Assembly (NCBI RefSeq): GCF_011493005.1
Contig: NZ_CP049156.1
Span: 310,001 to 374,000, forward strand
DNA length: 64,000 nucleotides
Direction: 5' to 3'
From: Caballeronia sp. SBC1
GTDB lineage: Bacteria > Pseudomonadota > Gammaproteobacteria > Burkholderiales > Burkholderiaceae
The notes under the pieces were generated by a model that worked only from the letters and a program-made list of their open reading frames with translations, had not been told where the DNA came from and ran no database searches. A program made the position numbers and the translations under genes. Shown here one piece after another: positions 44,315-53,395 of the stretch; the first letter of the stretch is position 1; each line of letters opens with the position of its first letter.

Positions 44315-45286
44315 ATGTCCCCAACTCCCGCCAATGCTGGCCGTCCAGCCTACGATTCGCGCCGTTTGCAGCGAATTTTCGACCGTCGCGCCGCGACGTT
44401 CGATGACGTCGCGTTCCTGCCCCGCGAGATCGCGCAGCGCATGCGCGAGCGGCTCGACTACATCAAGGTAACGCCCGTGCGCGTGCTCGACGCGGGCTGC
44501 GGCATGGGCGCCGACCTGCCAGGCTTGCGCGAGCGTTTCGCCGACGCGTCGGTGCTCGGCATGGATTTGTCGGCAGCTATGCTGGCCCGGGCGAACCAGG
44601 CCGAGACGGCCGAATCCGAGGCCAACGCTGGCTGGCGGCGGTTTCTTCCCGCCACGCTGGGCAAGGCGTTCGGCGCGCGCGGCCCGCAACTGGCGCAGGG
44701 CGACTTCGCTCACCTGCCATTTGCTGCAAGCGCGTTCGAGATGCTCTGGTCGAATCTCGCGCTGCACTGGCACGCGCGGCCCGACCTCGTATTTCCCGAG
44801 TGGGCAAGGGTACTCAAGGTGAACGGCCTGCTGATGTTCAGCACCCTCGGTCCCGACACGCTGAAAGAGCTCAGCGGCGCGTACGCGCAGGCGGAAAAAT
44901 CACTGGGCCTGGCGCCGCAGCGCCACACCATTGAATTCGTCGATATGCACGATCTCGGAGACATGCTGGTCGAGAGCGGTTTCGAGATTCCGGTGATGGA
45001 TCAGGAGGTGCTGACGATCACGTACAAGTCGCCGGAATCGCTGCTGAAGGACGTGCGCCGCTGGGGTGCTTATCCGCGTGACGCTGCGCCGCAAACGCAT
45101 GCTCGCGCGTTGCGCGACGCGCTTCACGCGGCGCTCGAAGCGCGCCGGCGCGAAGACGGCACGATCCCGCTGACCTTTGAAGTGATCTATGGTCACGCAT
45201 GGAAGGCGGCGCCCCGAATGACGGCGGAAGGGTACGGTATTGTGAGGCTCGAAGACATAGGACGAGGCTCAAAACGGAGCAAGTAA
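44315..45286 (+). CDS. bioC: BioC-like SAM-dependent methyltransferase
   Basis: A 323-residue methyltransferase. Motif I VLDAGCGMGADLPGL is at about residues 57-71, then VLGMDLSAAMLARA and LWSNLALHWHARPD, typical of BioC and related (NDUFAF5-like) enzymes. BioC methylates malonyl-ACP to start pimelate synthesis for biotin. Divergent from comF, a common neighbour. Because no other bio genes are present, the biotin role is likely but not proven; the symbol is tentative. Confidence 0.72.
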   Translation: MSPTPANAGRPAYDSRRLQRIFDRRAATFDDVAFLPREIAQRMRERLDYIKVTPVRVLDAGCGMGADLPGLRERFADASVLGMDLSAAMLARANQAETAESEANAGWRRFLPATLGKAFGARGPQLAQGDFAHLPFAASAFEMLWSNLALHWHARPDLVFPEWARVLKVNGLLMFSTLGPDTLKELSGAYAQAEKSLGLAPQRHTIEFVDMHDLGDMLVESGFEIPVMDQEVLTITYKSPESLLKDVRRWGAYPRDAAPQTHARALRDALHAALEARRREDGTIPLTFEVIYGHAWKAAPRMTAEGYGIVRLEDIGRGSKRSK

Positions 45287-45632
45287 ACCAGTCAAAAAGG
45301 CCTTTCTCACCCCTCGAATACGCGCGTTGACAAGCATCCAAAAGGATGCGGCAAAAGGGCGCAGAGGCTTGTGCGGCTTGGCTTTGCGCGCGCGCCACCT
45401 TGCTTGTGGATGCTGGGCAACGCGCCTATAATGCGTCAGTTTGTCGCCGGGCTGGCATGAATTTGGGCGCATTCCTAGTGATTGGCAGCGGCAATAGGTG
45501 TACAGGCAGCGAGCAAGAAACTAGTTGGAAGCGGTCAATAAGCAGGCAATAAGCAGGCAATAAGCAAAGCAGGTGAAGAGCGGGTAAGCAGCACGCGGCG
45601 CGGGTGAGACAAATCTGACGCGGGAGACGGCG
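45287..45632. other. Intergenic region before the DUF2244 gene
   Basis: A 346-base gap with an 11-base tandem repeat at 45,536-45,566 and general AAGCAGG-rich sequence; otherwise nothing recognisable. It may contain the promoter of the cytochrome oxidase cluster. Confidence 0.4.
45536..45566. repeat. Tandem repeat CAATAAGCAGG
   Basis: Two exact 11-base copies (45,536-45,546 and 45,547-45,557) and a partial third copy. Similar AAGCAGGAAGC sequence lies at about 46,205-46,255 on the other side of the DUF2244 gene. Confidence 0.75.
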
Positions 45633-46109
45633 ATGCAAGCAACGGATCTGCCGATGGACACCGAACCGGTCGTCAAGGACTGGTTGATCAAACGGAACTG
45701 TTCTGTCTCGCCACGGCAATTTGTGGCCTTCTACGTGTCGCTTGCACTGTTTTCGTTGCTGATCGCGAGTTTGCTGGTTTGGGCGGGCGCTTGGCTGGTG
45801 CTGCCTTTTACAGGTATCGAGTTGCTGGCGGTTGGTATCGCGTTCGTCATTTATGCGCGGCATGCTGTCGACTACGAGCGGATTCTGCTGTTTCACGACC
45901 GGCTGCTGGTCGAGCGGATGGATGCCGAAACGCTCACGCAGATGGAGTTCAATCCGCGCTGGGTGAGAGTCGAGCCGGGGGCAACGCCGAGAGATCCGGT
46001 GAGGCTGGTGTGGTGCGGGGAGTCGGTGCCGGTCGGGATACATCTGGCGCAGCATCGTCGCAAGCAGTTCGCCGCTGAGTTGCGCATGTGGCTGAGGCGC
46101 TGCGGCTGA
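45633..46109 (+). CDS. DUF2244 membrane protein
   Basis: A 158-residue protein with two transmembrane segments (FYVSLALFSLLIASLLVWAG and the following IELLAVGIAFVIYA) and a soluble tail with QMEFNPRWVRVE. It matches the DUF2244 family, which in proteobacteria commonly precedes the cytochrome c oxidase genes. The function is unknown; an accessory role in oxidase biogenesis is inferred from position only. Confidence 0.85.
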   Translation: MQATDLPMDTEPVVKDWLIKRNCSVSPRQFVAFYVSLALFSLLIASLLVWAGAWLVLPFTGIELLAVGIAFVIYARHAVDYERILLFHDRLLVERMDAETLTQMEFNPRWVRVEPGATPRDPVRLVWCGESVPVGIHLAQHRRKQFAAELRMWLRRCG

Positions 46110-46368
46110 CGGTCTGAAAATGCGCCGTCTGAGCGCATTTCCGAGGTCCAGACTGCAGCGCTGCGCAAAAAAGCACGGAATCGGGAAGTACCCGGAAACT
46201 ATGTAACGCAGGAAGCAAGCTGGAAATAAGCAGGAAGCGGCACGTAGCAAGCGGCACACGCATCGACACGCGCCGCCGAGTAGATCGTTTCCAGAGGAGG
46301 CGATGCATGCGTCGGACGGGTGCATACGGGGGTCGAGGGTCTGAATGGAAATTTTGGGTAAGGAAGCT

Positions 46369-48012
46369 ATGAAAACAATCAAGCGAGCCCTGTCGGGCGT
46401 GCTGGCGTTAAGCGGACTCCTGTTCGCCGGCGCAGCCCTGGCGGTCAACGACAGTCCCGGCGGTCCTGGAGTGAACGAACTCAACTTCCAGACGCCGGTG
46501 ACGAAGATCGCCGAAGAGCTCTACGGCCTCCATACGTTCATGCTGATCATCTGCACGGTGATTTTCCTCGGCGTGTTCGGCGTGATGTTCTATTCGGTCC
46601 TGATGCACCGGAAGTCGAAAGGACACAAGGCTTCGAATTTCCACGAAAGCACCACCGTCGAAATCATCTGGACGATCGTCCCGTTCGTGATCGTCGTGCT
46701 AATGGCGCTGCCGGCCACGAAAGCCGTCGTCGCGATGAAAGACACCACGAACGCCGACTTGACCGTGAAGGTCACCGGTTATCAGTGGAAGTGGGGCTAC
46801 GACTACGTGAAGGGGCAGGGCGAAGGCATCAACTTCCTGTCCACGCTCTCCACCCCGCGTAGCGAAGTGAACGGCCAGACGCCGATCACCGACCTGTATC
46901 TGCAGGAAGTCGACAACCCGCTCGTGGTTCCGGTCGACAAGAAAATCCGCATCATCACCACCGCCAACGACGTCGTCCACTCGTGGTACGTCCCGGCGTT
47001 CGGCGTGAAGCAGGACGCGATCCCCGGCTTCGTGCGCGATACGTGGTTCAAGGCCGAGAAGACTGGCACGTTCCGCGGCTTCTGCACCGAGTTGTGCGGC
47101 AAGGAGCATGCGTACATGCCGGTCGTGGTCGAAGTGTTGTCGGCTGACGACTACACGGCGTGGGTCGATGGCCAGAAGAAGAAAATGGCCGCCAGCGCCG
47201 ACGATCCGAACAAGACCTACACGATGGACGAGCTGAAGGCGCGCGGCGCGCAGGTCTATACGTCGAATTGCGCGGTTTGCCACCAGCCGACCGGCAAGGG
47301 CGCAGGCCAGTTCCCGGCGCTCGATGGCAGCAAGATCGCCAATGGCCCGATCGCGGACCACGTGAGCATTGTGCTGAAGGGCAAGGGCGCGATGCCGAAT
47401 TGGGGCGCGACGTTGAATGACGTCGAGATCGCTTCGGTGATCACGTACGAACGCAATACCTGGGGCAACCATACGGGCGACATCCTGCAACCTCTGCAAG
47501 TCGCCGATGCACGTAACGGCAAGATGCCCGCAGGCGGTGATCATCTGGCGGGCGCAGGCGCTGCGGCCGCTTCGGATGTCGCGGCGAGCGGTGCGGCGGC
47601 TGGTGCGACGAGCGGTTCTGAAGCAGCAAGTGCGGCTCCGGCGGCCTCTGCTGCGCCGGCGTCGGCTGCGGCGTCGGACGCTTCGGCGCCAGCGGCTTCG
47701 CTGCCGGCGAGCGTGTATTTCGAGACGGGCAAGAATGCATTGCCAGCGGACGCCGCCAGCGCGATCCAGGCTGCAGCCGATTACGCGAAGGCGCATCCGG
47801 ACGCAAAGCTGACGCTGTCAGGTTTCACCGACGCAACCGGCTCCGCCACGAAGAACGCCGAACTGGCGAAGACGCGTGCGCAGGCCGTTCGCGACGCGCT
47901 GAAGGCTGCGGGCGTAGCGGAAGACCGCATTATTTTGAAGAAGCCGGAAACGATCACGGGCGGTGCTGACGCGAGAGAAGCACGGCGTGTAGAGATCAGT
48001 CCGGCCGCCTGA
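46369..48012 (+). CDS. ctaC: Cytochrome c oxidase subunit II fused to cytochrome c and OmpA-like domains
   Basis: About 547 residues, starting at the ATG of KTIKRALSGV behind GGAAG. After a signal peptide there are two transmembrane helices, then the CuA domain with CTELCGKEHAYM (about residues 235-246) holding the binuclear copper ligands. A class I cytochrome c domain follows with CAVCH (about 301-305), then an Ala/Ser-rich linker (about 395-445) and a C-terminal OmpA-like domain (VYFETGKNALP, LSGFTDATGS, NAELAKTRAQAVRDAL) of about 100 residues. It accepts electrons from cytochrome c. The OmpA-like domain, which normally binds peptidoglycan, is an addition to the standard caa3 subunit II. 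A 9-base hairpin follows the gene. Confidence 0.93.
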   Translation: MKTIKRALSGVLALSGLLFAGAALAVNDSPGGPGVNELNFQTPVTKIAEELYGLHTFMLIICTVIFLGVFGVMFYSVLMHRKSKGHKASNFHESTTVEIIWTIVPFVIVVLMALPATKAVVAMKDTTNADLTVKVTGYQWKWGYDYVKGQGEGINFLSTLSTPRSEVNGQTPITDLYLQEVDNPLVVPVDKKIRIITTANDVVHSWYVPAFGVKQDAIPGFVRDTWFKAEKTGTFRGFCTELCGKEHAYMPVVVEVLSADDYTAWVDGQKKKMAASADDPNKTYTMDELKARGAQVYTSNCAVCHQPTGKGAGQFPALDGSKIANGPIADHVSIVLKGKGAMPNWGATLNDVEIASVITYERNTWGNHTGDILQPLQVADARNGKMPAGGDHLAGAGAAAASDVAASGAAAGATSGSEAASAAPAASAAPASAAASDASAPAASLPASVYFETGKNALPADAASAIQAAADYAKAHPDAKLTLSGFTDATGSATKNAELAKTRAQAVRDALKAAGVAEDRIILKKPETITGGADAREARRVEISPAA

Positions 48013-48028
48013 CGGTCGTACCCATTCG

Positions 48029-48056
48029 GCCAGCTTCTTTCTGAAAGGAAGCTGGC
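48029..48056 (+). other. Intercistronic hairpin ctaC-ctaD
   Basis: Perfect nine-base stem GCCAGCTTC/GAAGCTGGC with a ten-base loop and no T-run. It probably tunes ctaC against ctaD expression by mRNA processing or stabilisation. Confidence 0.6.
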
Positions 48057-48102
48057 GTAGCGTAACGCCCAAGTGCCGCAGTATTCGCTTTAGGAGATTG
48101 TC

Positions 48103-49728
48103 ATGTCTAGCATCGGACACGATGTAACCGCGGGCCACGAACATGGCCACGCTCATGATCACGATGAGCACGCGCACGAACTGCCGTACGGCTGGCGTCG
48201 CTGGCTATTCGCGACGAACCACAAGGACATCGGTACCTTGTACCTGTTGTTCTCGTTCATCATGTTCCTGTCGGGGGGCGTGATGGCGCTGATGATCCGC
48301 GCCGAGCTCTTCGAGCCTGGCCTGCAGATCATGCGTCCCGAGTTTTTCAACCAGTTGACCACCATGCACGGCCTGATCATGGTGTTCGGCGCGATCATGC
48401 CGGCGTTCGTCGGCTTCGCGAACTGGCAGATTCCGCTGCAGATTGGCGCGTCTGACATGGCCTTCGCGCGGATGAACAACTTCAGCTTCTGGCTGCTGCC
48501 GGTGGCCGCCATCCTGCTGATCACGTCGTTCTTCGTTCCCGGCGGCGCGACTGCTGCTGGCTGGACGTTGTATGCACCGCTCTCCACGCAGATGGGCCCG
48601 GGCATGGACTTCGCCATTTTCGCGATCCACTTGATGGGTGCGTCGTCGATCATGGGCGGTATCAATATCGTCGTGACGATCCTGAATTTGCGCGCGCCCG
48701 GCATGACGCTGATGAAGATGCCGATGTTCTGCTGGACCTGGCTGATCACCGCCTACCTGTTGATTGCCGTGATGCCGGTGCTGGCAGGCGCGATCACCAT
48801 GGTGCTGTTCGATCGCCACTTCGGCACGTCGTTCTTCAATGCAGCGGGCGGCGGCGATCCGGTGATGTACCAGCATATCTTCTGGTTCTTCGGGCATCCC
48901 GAGGTGTACATCATGATCTTGCCGGCGTTCGGGATCGTGTCGCAGGTGATCCCGGCGTTCTCGCGCAAGCCGCTGTTCGGCTATAGCTCGATGGTGTACG
49001 CAACGGCATCCATCGCGATCCTCTCGTTCATGGTCTGGGCGCACCACATGTTCGCCACCGGCATGCCGGTGACGGGCCAGCTCTTCTTCATGTACGCGAC
49101 CATGCTGATCGCGGTGCCGACGGGCGTTAAGGTGTTCAACTGGGTCGCCACCATGTGGCGCGGTTCGTTGACCTTCGAATCCCCGATGCTGTTCGCTATC
49201 GGCTTCCTGTTCGTGTTCACCATGGGCGGTTTCACGGGCCTGATCCTCTCCATGGCGCCGCTTGATATCCAGATGCACGGGACTTATTACGTGGTGGCCC
49301 ACTTCCACTACGTGCTGGTGGCGGGTTCGCTGTTCGCGCTCTTCTCCGGGTGGTACTACTGGTCGCCGAAGTGGACCGGCTGGATGTACAACGAGACGCG
49401 CGGCAAGATCCACTTCTGGGCGTCGATGATCTTCTTCAACATCACCTTCTTCCCGATGCACTTCCTGGGCCTCGCCGGCATGCCGCGTCGTTATGCGGAT
49501 TACCCGGCGCAGTTCACGGACTTCAACCAGGTTGCGACCATCGGCGCGTTTGGTTTCGGTCTGGCGCAGGTGTACTTCCTGTTCGCGGTGGCATTGCCGG
49601 CGTATCGAGGCGGTGGTGAGCTGGAGAAAGCCGAAGACAAGCCATGGGATGGCGCCGAAGGTCTGGAATGGACCATACCGAGCCCGGCTCCTTTCCACAC
49701 GTTCGAGCAGCCGCCGCACGTAGAGTGA
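48103..49728 (+). CDS. ctaD: Cytochrome c oxidase subunit I
   Basis: A 541-residue subunit with 12 transmembrane segments that binds heme a, heme a3 and CuB and reduces oxygen. Key parts are TTMHGLIMVFG (heme a ligand), WFFGHPEVYIMILPAFG with the cross-linked His-Glu/Tyr CuB site, HHMFATGMP and VAHFHYVLV. A ribosome site (TTAGGAGA) precedes the start. The His-rich N-terminal tail (GHEHGHAHDHDEHAHE) could bind metal. Confidence 0.98.
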   Translation: MSSIGHDVTAGHEHGHAHDHDEHAHELPYGWRRWLFATNHKDIGTLYLLFSFIMFLSGGVMALMIRAELFEPGLQIMRPEFFNQLTTMHGLIMVFGAIMPAFVGFANWQIPLQIGASDMAFARMNNFSFWLLPVAAILLITSFFVPGGATAAGWTLYAPLSTQMGPGMDFAIFAIHLMGASSIMGGINIVVTILNLRAPGMTLMKMPMFCWTWLITAYLLIAVMPVLAGAITMVLFDRHFGTSFFNAAGGGDPVMYQHIFWFFGHPEVYIMILPAFGIVSQVIPAFSRKPLFGYSSMVYATASIAILSFMVWAHHMFATGMPVTGQLFFMYATMLIAVPTGVKVFNWVATMWRGSLTFESPMLFAIGFLFVFTMGGFTGLILSMAPLDIQMHGTYYVVAHFHYVLVAGSLFALFSGWYYWSPKWTGWMYNETRGKIHFWASMIFFNITFFPMHFLGLAGMPRRYADYPAQFTDFNQVATIGAFGFGLAQVYFLFAVALPAYRGGGELEKAEDKPWDGAEGLEWTIPSPAPFHTFEQPPHVE

Positions 49729-49793
49729 AATACCGGCAGCGTGTCCCGTTGCGTTGATATTGAAGCAAAACGGGACGCGCGCCACGCAGGACA

Positions 49794-49976
49794 ATGACAG
49801 CGAAGCGCATGACTAGCGGAATAAAGCCTGAACGGATGACCCGGAATTCACAGAAGCAACGCACGCCCGAGCAAATTCGGGCGAGCAACAAGCGGCTCGG
49901 CCTGATCCTGATGGCAGTGGCCGCGGCGTTTTGCCTGGCCGCGATCATCGATCAGTACGTGCGTTCGAGAGGTTAA
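49794..49976 (+). CDS. Small cytochrome oxidase assembly protein
   Basis: A 60-residue protein with a basic N-terminus and one transmembrane helix (LGLILMAVAAAFCLAAIIDQYV). Such small open frames between ctaD and ctaG are recurrent in beta-proteobacteria. ATG codons at 49,809 and 49,836 are alternative starts. ctaG starts five bases after its stop. Confidence 0.8.
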   Translation: MTAKRMTSGIKPERMTRNSQKQRTPEQIRASNKRLGLILMAVAAAFCLAAIIDQYVRSRG

Positions 49977-49981
49977 GGAAC

Positions 49982-50554
49982 GTGGCGACGCCTGAGGAAA
50001 CCAAGGAAGACCGCGCGTTCAACCGTTCGATGATGGTCAAGCTGATTGTGGTGGCGGTCGCCATGTTCGGTTTTGGTTTTGCGCTGGTGCCCATGTATCG
50101 CGCGATCTGCTCGATTACCGGCATCAACAATCTTGTGCAGCGCGACGTGGGCGCACGGGAAGCGAAGAATACGCAGGTGGACATGAGCCGCAAGATTTCC
50201 ATCGAATTCGATGCAAACGCGCGCGGCCCATTGCAGTTCAAGCCGGAACAGAACACGCTGGACGTACATCCGGGTGAAGTCATGACGGTGATGTACGAGG
50301 TGACCAACCAGCAGGCACGTACGGTTCAGGCGCAAGCCATTCCGAGCTACGCGCCCATGCAGGCCACCGAGTACTTCAAGAAGATAGAGTGCTTTTGCTT
50401 CACGCAGCAGACGTTGAAGCCGAACGAGACCCGGCGCATGCCCGTGGTGTTCGTGGTGGACCCGAAGCTGCCCAAGGATGTGAAGACGATCACGTTGTCG
50501 TACACGTTCTTTGAATTGACCGCGCCTGAGTCGGTGTCGCGAAGCGGTACTTAG
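49982..50554 (+). CDS. ctaG: Cytochrome c oxidase assembly protein CtaG (Cox11)
   Basis: A 190-residue copper chaperone that inserts CuB into subunit I. It starts at GTG behind AAGGA. A single N-terminal transmembrane helix (LIVVAVAMFGFGFALVPMY) is followed by a periplasmic immunoglobulin-like domain with the copper-binding CFCF motif in KKIECFCFTQQ and the conserved MPVVFVVDP. The position between ctaD and ctaE is standard. Confidence 0.95.
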   Translation: MATPEETKEDRAFNRSMMVKLIVVAVAMFGFGFALVPMYRAICSITGINNLVQRDVGAREAKNTQVDMSRKISIEFDANARGPLQFKPEQNTLDVHPGEVMTVMYEVTNQQARTVQAQAIPSYAPMQATEYFKKIECFCFTQQTLKPNETRRMPVVFVVDPKLPKDVKTITLSYTFFELTAPESVSRSGT

Positions 50555-50626
50555 CCAAGGGCTGCGCTTCCGGCAAGCACGCGCGGCAGGTTGTGCATGA
50601 GCCGCGCCAAGCGGCGGAGATGTGAG

Positions 50627-50833
50627 ATGGTTGAAACACAAAAGCAGGCGCCGAAGAACAGCTTTCTCCGGTTGCTGAAGGCGGTTTTCTGGTCGTTCTT
50701 TGGCGTGCGCCGTCGCCGCGACCTGGAAAGCGATGCCTCGCTGAATCCGCTGCATCTGATTGCAGCCGGGGTTATCGGGGCGGTGCTGTTTATCGTCGTG
50801 TTGCTGGTGGTGGTGCGGGCGGTGGTGGGATAA
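50627..50833 (+). CDS. DUF2970 membrane protein
   Basis: A 68-residue protein starting at the ATG of VETQKQAPK. It has the DUF2970 pattern LLKAVFWSFFGVRRRRDLE followed by one transmembrane helix near the C-terminus. It occurs regularly between ctaG and ctaE in Burkholderiales. Probably an oxidase assembly or small accessory subunit; the function has not been shown to my knowledge. Confidence 0.85.
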   Translation: MVETQKQAPKNSFLRLLKAVFWSFFGVRRRRDLESDASLNPLHLIAAGVIGAVLFIVVLLVVVRAVVG

Positions 50834-50919
50834 ACGCCAGTGGCGTTGCTGCGGAAGGATCAAGCGGCGGCAGTGGCCGTAAAAAATTCAAGCAACTGGA
50901 TCGAAGTGGAGAATCAATA

Positions 50920-51777
50920 ATGAGCGGTCAAAACGAAAGCCCGTACTATTTCGTCCCGCAGCCGTCGAGGCATCCGATCATGGCCGCCACCGGCCTGCTG
51001 ATCGCGATGGCTTCGCTGGCGTCGTGGGTCAATGGTGAATCATGGGCGCCGATCACGTTTGTCATCGGCCTGCTTTGGCTGCTGTACACGCTGTGGCACT
51101 GGTTTGGAGACTCCATCGGGGAATCCGAAGGCGGGATGTACGGCAAGAACGTCGATTTGTCGTACCGATGGAGCATGAGCTGGTTCATCTTCTCCGAAGT
51201 GATGTTCTTCGGGGCGTTCTTCGGCGCGCTGTTCTATGCGCGCGAGATTGCGCTGCACCAACTCGGCAGCCTCGATTACAAGCTGATCTGGCCGGATTTC
51301 ACCGCCGTGTGGCCGAACAGAGGCCCGGCCGGACTGGTGTCGCACTTCCGTTCCATGACGCCGTGGCCGCTGCCGACGATCAACACTGCGCTGCTGCTGA
51401 GTTCAGGCGCGACGCTGACCGTTGCTCACCATGCGCTGCGCGAAAATCATCGGAACAAAACGATCATCTGGCTGGGCGCGACCATTCTGCTCGGTATGTG
51501 CTTCCTGTTCTGCCAGGGTTACGAGTATTTCCACGCGTACAACGAACTGAACCTGACGCTGACTTCAGGCGTGTACGGCTCCACGTTCTTCCTGCTGACG
51601 GGCTTCCACGGTTTCCACGTGTTTCTCGGTGGCACCATGCTCACCGTGGTTCTCGTGCGGGTGATCCGCGGGCACTTCACAGCGGAGCATCACTTCGCGT
51701 TTGAAGGGGCCGCGTGGTACTGGCACTTCGTGGATGTGGTGTGGCTCGGGCTGTACGTGGTCGTGTACTGGTTGTGA
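50920..51777 (+). CDS. ctaE: Cytochrome c oxidase subunit III
   Basis: A 285-residue subunit with seven transmembrane segments. Characteristic are MSWFIFSEVMFFGAFFGALF and the C-terminal FEGAAWYWHFVDVVWLGLYV (conserved WHFVDVVW). It stabilises the oxidase core and proton uptake. A good terminator follows, ending the structural part of the cluster. Confidence 0.97.
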   Translation: MSGQNESPYYFVPQPSRHPIMAATGLLIAMASLASWVNGESWAPITFVIGLLWLLYTLWHWFGDSIGESEGGMYGKNVDLSYRWSMSWFIFSEVMFFGAFFGALFYAREIALHQLGSLDYKLIWPDFTAVWPNRGPAGLVSHFRSMTPWPLPTINTALLLSSGATLTVAHHALRENHRNKTIIWLGATILLGMCFLFCQGYEYFHAYNELNLTLTSGVYGSTFFLLTGFHGFHVFLGGTMLTVVLVRVIRGHFTAEHHFAFEGAAWYWHFVDVVWLGLYVVVYWL

Positions 51778-51869
51778 GTGTTCAGGCGGGACGGATGCGG
51801 CGGATTGATCCAGCCGTGTCCGGTCTGGCAGGATGGTTTGAAGTCGATTGAAAAAGATGCTTTGCAAAG

Positions 51870-51906
51870 CGCCGCCTCGACCTGACTCGGGCGGCGTTTT
51901 GTTTTT
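51870..51906 (+). terminator. Rho-independent terminator after ctaE
   Basis: Stem CGCCGCC/GGCGGCG with a 13-base loop, followed by TTTTGTTTTT. Confidence 0.85.
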
Positions 51907-52064
51907 GAATGCGGCTTGGCGGAATGTTGAGGAAGGAGTTTCCTGCGCGGTTTTGTCGCAGCGTTGAGTGCAACGGCCCGCTAGTATTCCGCGATCGAGG
52001 GCGAACCTTCGCTCTGCCGGAAGGCCCAACCTACGCGTAGCCTCAGACGTCATCGAGACCTTAC

Positions 52065-52274
52065 TTAGCGTCCGAGCGGAATTCCGGTGGACTGGATCCA
52101 GCCCATCCAGTGTGCGAACAGGATGAAGAGGAACAGCGAGATCGACAGCCCGACCCGCATGGCAAGCGACCACACCATGCGCTTGGTCTTGCCCTTGTCG
52201 GTCATCATGAAGTACAGCGCCGAACCCAGGCTCGCGATGATGAGAATGAATGCAATGGCGACGAATATGTGCAT
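52065..52274 (-). CDS. DUF2909 twin-transmembrane protein
   Basis: A 69-residue protein with two helices (AIAFILIIASLGSALYFMM and VGLSISLFLFILFAHWMGW) matching the twin-transmembrane DUF2909 family. It is in the opposite direction to the surrounding cta genes, its usual arrangement beside surf1 in this group. The role is unknown. Confidence 0.85.
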   Translation of the reverse strand: MHIFVAIAFILIIASLGSALYFMMTDKGKTKRMVWSLAMRVGLSISLFLFILFAHWMGWIQSTGIPLGR

Positions 52275-52373
52275 GAAAACAGCCAGTTGGCCTATGAAGT
52301 TCGATCTGTCAATTATCGCACCGCAGGTAACATGCCGCGTGGGCGTTCAGGTTTTCATCGGTGGAAACGCGGT

Positions 52374-53159
52374 ATGAAAATTCGTTTCTGGCCGACGCTG
52401 ATCATCCTGATCGTCATGGCGGTCACCGTGCGCCTCGGCTTCTGGCAGCGCGACCGCGCGCATCAGAAAGAGCAGTTGAACGCGCGGATTGTGGCGTTTG
52501 AAAACGCGCCCGTGCAGCGCGTGGGGGCGACGCCGGTGGCGTTGAAGGACATCGAGTTTCATCGTGTGCTGGCGCGTGGCACGTTCATGCCCGATCGGGT
52601 CGTTTATCTCGACAACCGGCCCTACAACGACCAGCCGGGCTTTTATGTCGTGATGCCGCTCAAGCTCGATGGCGGCGGGGTGGTCCTCGTGAACCGCGGC
52701 TGGTTGCCACGGAATCTGGCGGACCGCACGGGCATTGAGCCGTATGACACACCGTCCGGTGAAGTCGAAATTGAAGGCATTGCGCGGGCGAATGCGTCGC
52801 AGGCTTTCGAATTGGGGCACGGCGGCTCCGCTGCGCAGCAACAAATTCGGCAGAATCTTGACGTCGCTGCGTACGCCGCCGAAACAGGTTTACCGCTGCA
52901 ACCGTTCGTGATCCAGCAATTGAACAATAGCGGTGACAAGCTGGTGCGTGACTGGCCGGCGCCGACCATGGGCGTAGATACCAACTACGGCTATATGTTG
53001 CAGTGGTGGGGCATGGCGCTTGCCGCGCTCGGGTTCGGGCTTTACGCGGCGCGGCGTGCGGCGAAGAATGAAGGGAAGAAGGACGAAGAAAAGAAGGACG
53101 AAGAAAAGAAGGACGGCGACGGGCAGAGCGCACCGGAAACGCTGGATGGGAAGGCTTGA
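52374..53159 (+). CDS. SURF1-family oxidase assembly protein
   Basis: A 261-residue protein with transmembrane helices at both ends (FWPTLIILIVMAVTVRLGFW and YMLQWWGMALAALGFGLYAA) and a periplasmic middle. Signatures are GFWQRDRAHQKEQLN, YLDNRPYNDQPGFYVVMPL and LVNRGWLPR. SURF1 proteins help insert heme a into subunit I. The tail after the last helix is a short charged repeat (EEKKD units) encoded by a 15-base DNA repeat. Confidence 0.93.
   Translation: MKIRFWPTLIILIVMAVTVRLGFWQRDRAHQKEQLNARIVAFENAPVQRVGATPVALKDIEFHRVLARGTFMPDRVVYLDNRPYNDQPGFYVVMPLKLDGGGVVLVNRGWLPRNLADRTGIEPYDTPSGEVEIEGIARANASQAFELGHGGSAAQQQIRQNLDVAAYAAETGLPLQPFVIQQLNNSGDKLVRDWPAPTMGVDTNYGYMLQWWGMALAALGFGLYAARRAAKNEGKKDEEKKDEEKKDGDGQSAPETLDGKA
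53076..53114. repeat. 15-base tandem repeat at the surf1 3' end
   Basis: The unit GAAGAAAAGAAGGAC is repeated twice after a shortened first copy and encodes the EEKKD repeats of the C-terminal tail. Copy number probably varies between strains. Confidence 0.75.
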
Positions 53160-53395
53160 TCCGAAGGCTTGATCCACTAACCTAACAACCTCGAGCACGA
53201 CGGACTGGGCCGGGAACGGACTGCCGTGTGTTCGCGTCAGGTGGGTTTAACCGAAAGTGACAGGCAGGTGCGCGCTCGGCCTGAGACCGGGTCCGGTCGC
53301 CAGCCACGAAGCAGGCGCCCCGCGCTTGAACGAACGCATCGCGCGAAAAGAAGTACGCGATGCCGCAAACGAATAGAGGCAACATTTTGTCCATG

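Noticed and set aside
48205..49794. Long minus-strand frame antisense to ctaD
   Set aside because: Composition extremely rich in His, Arg, Glu and Gln, opposite a certain gene; no ribosome site or domain.
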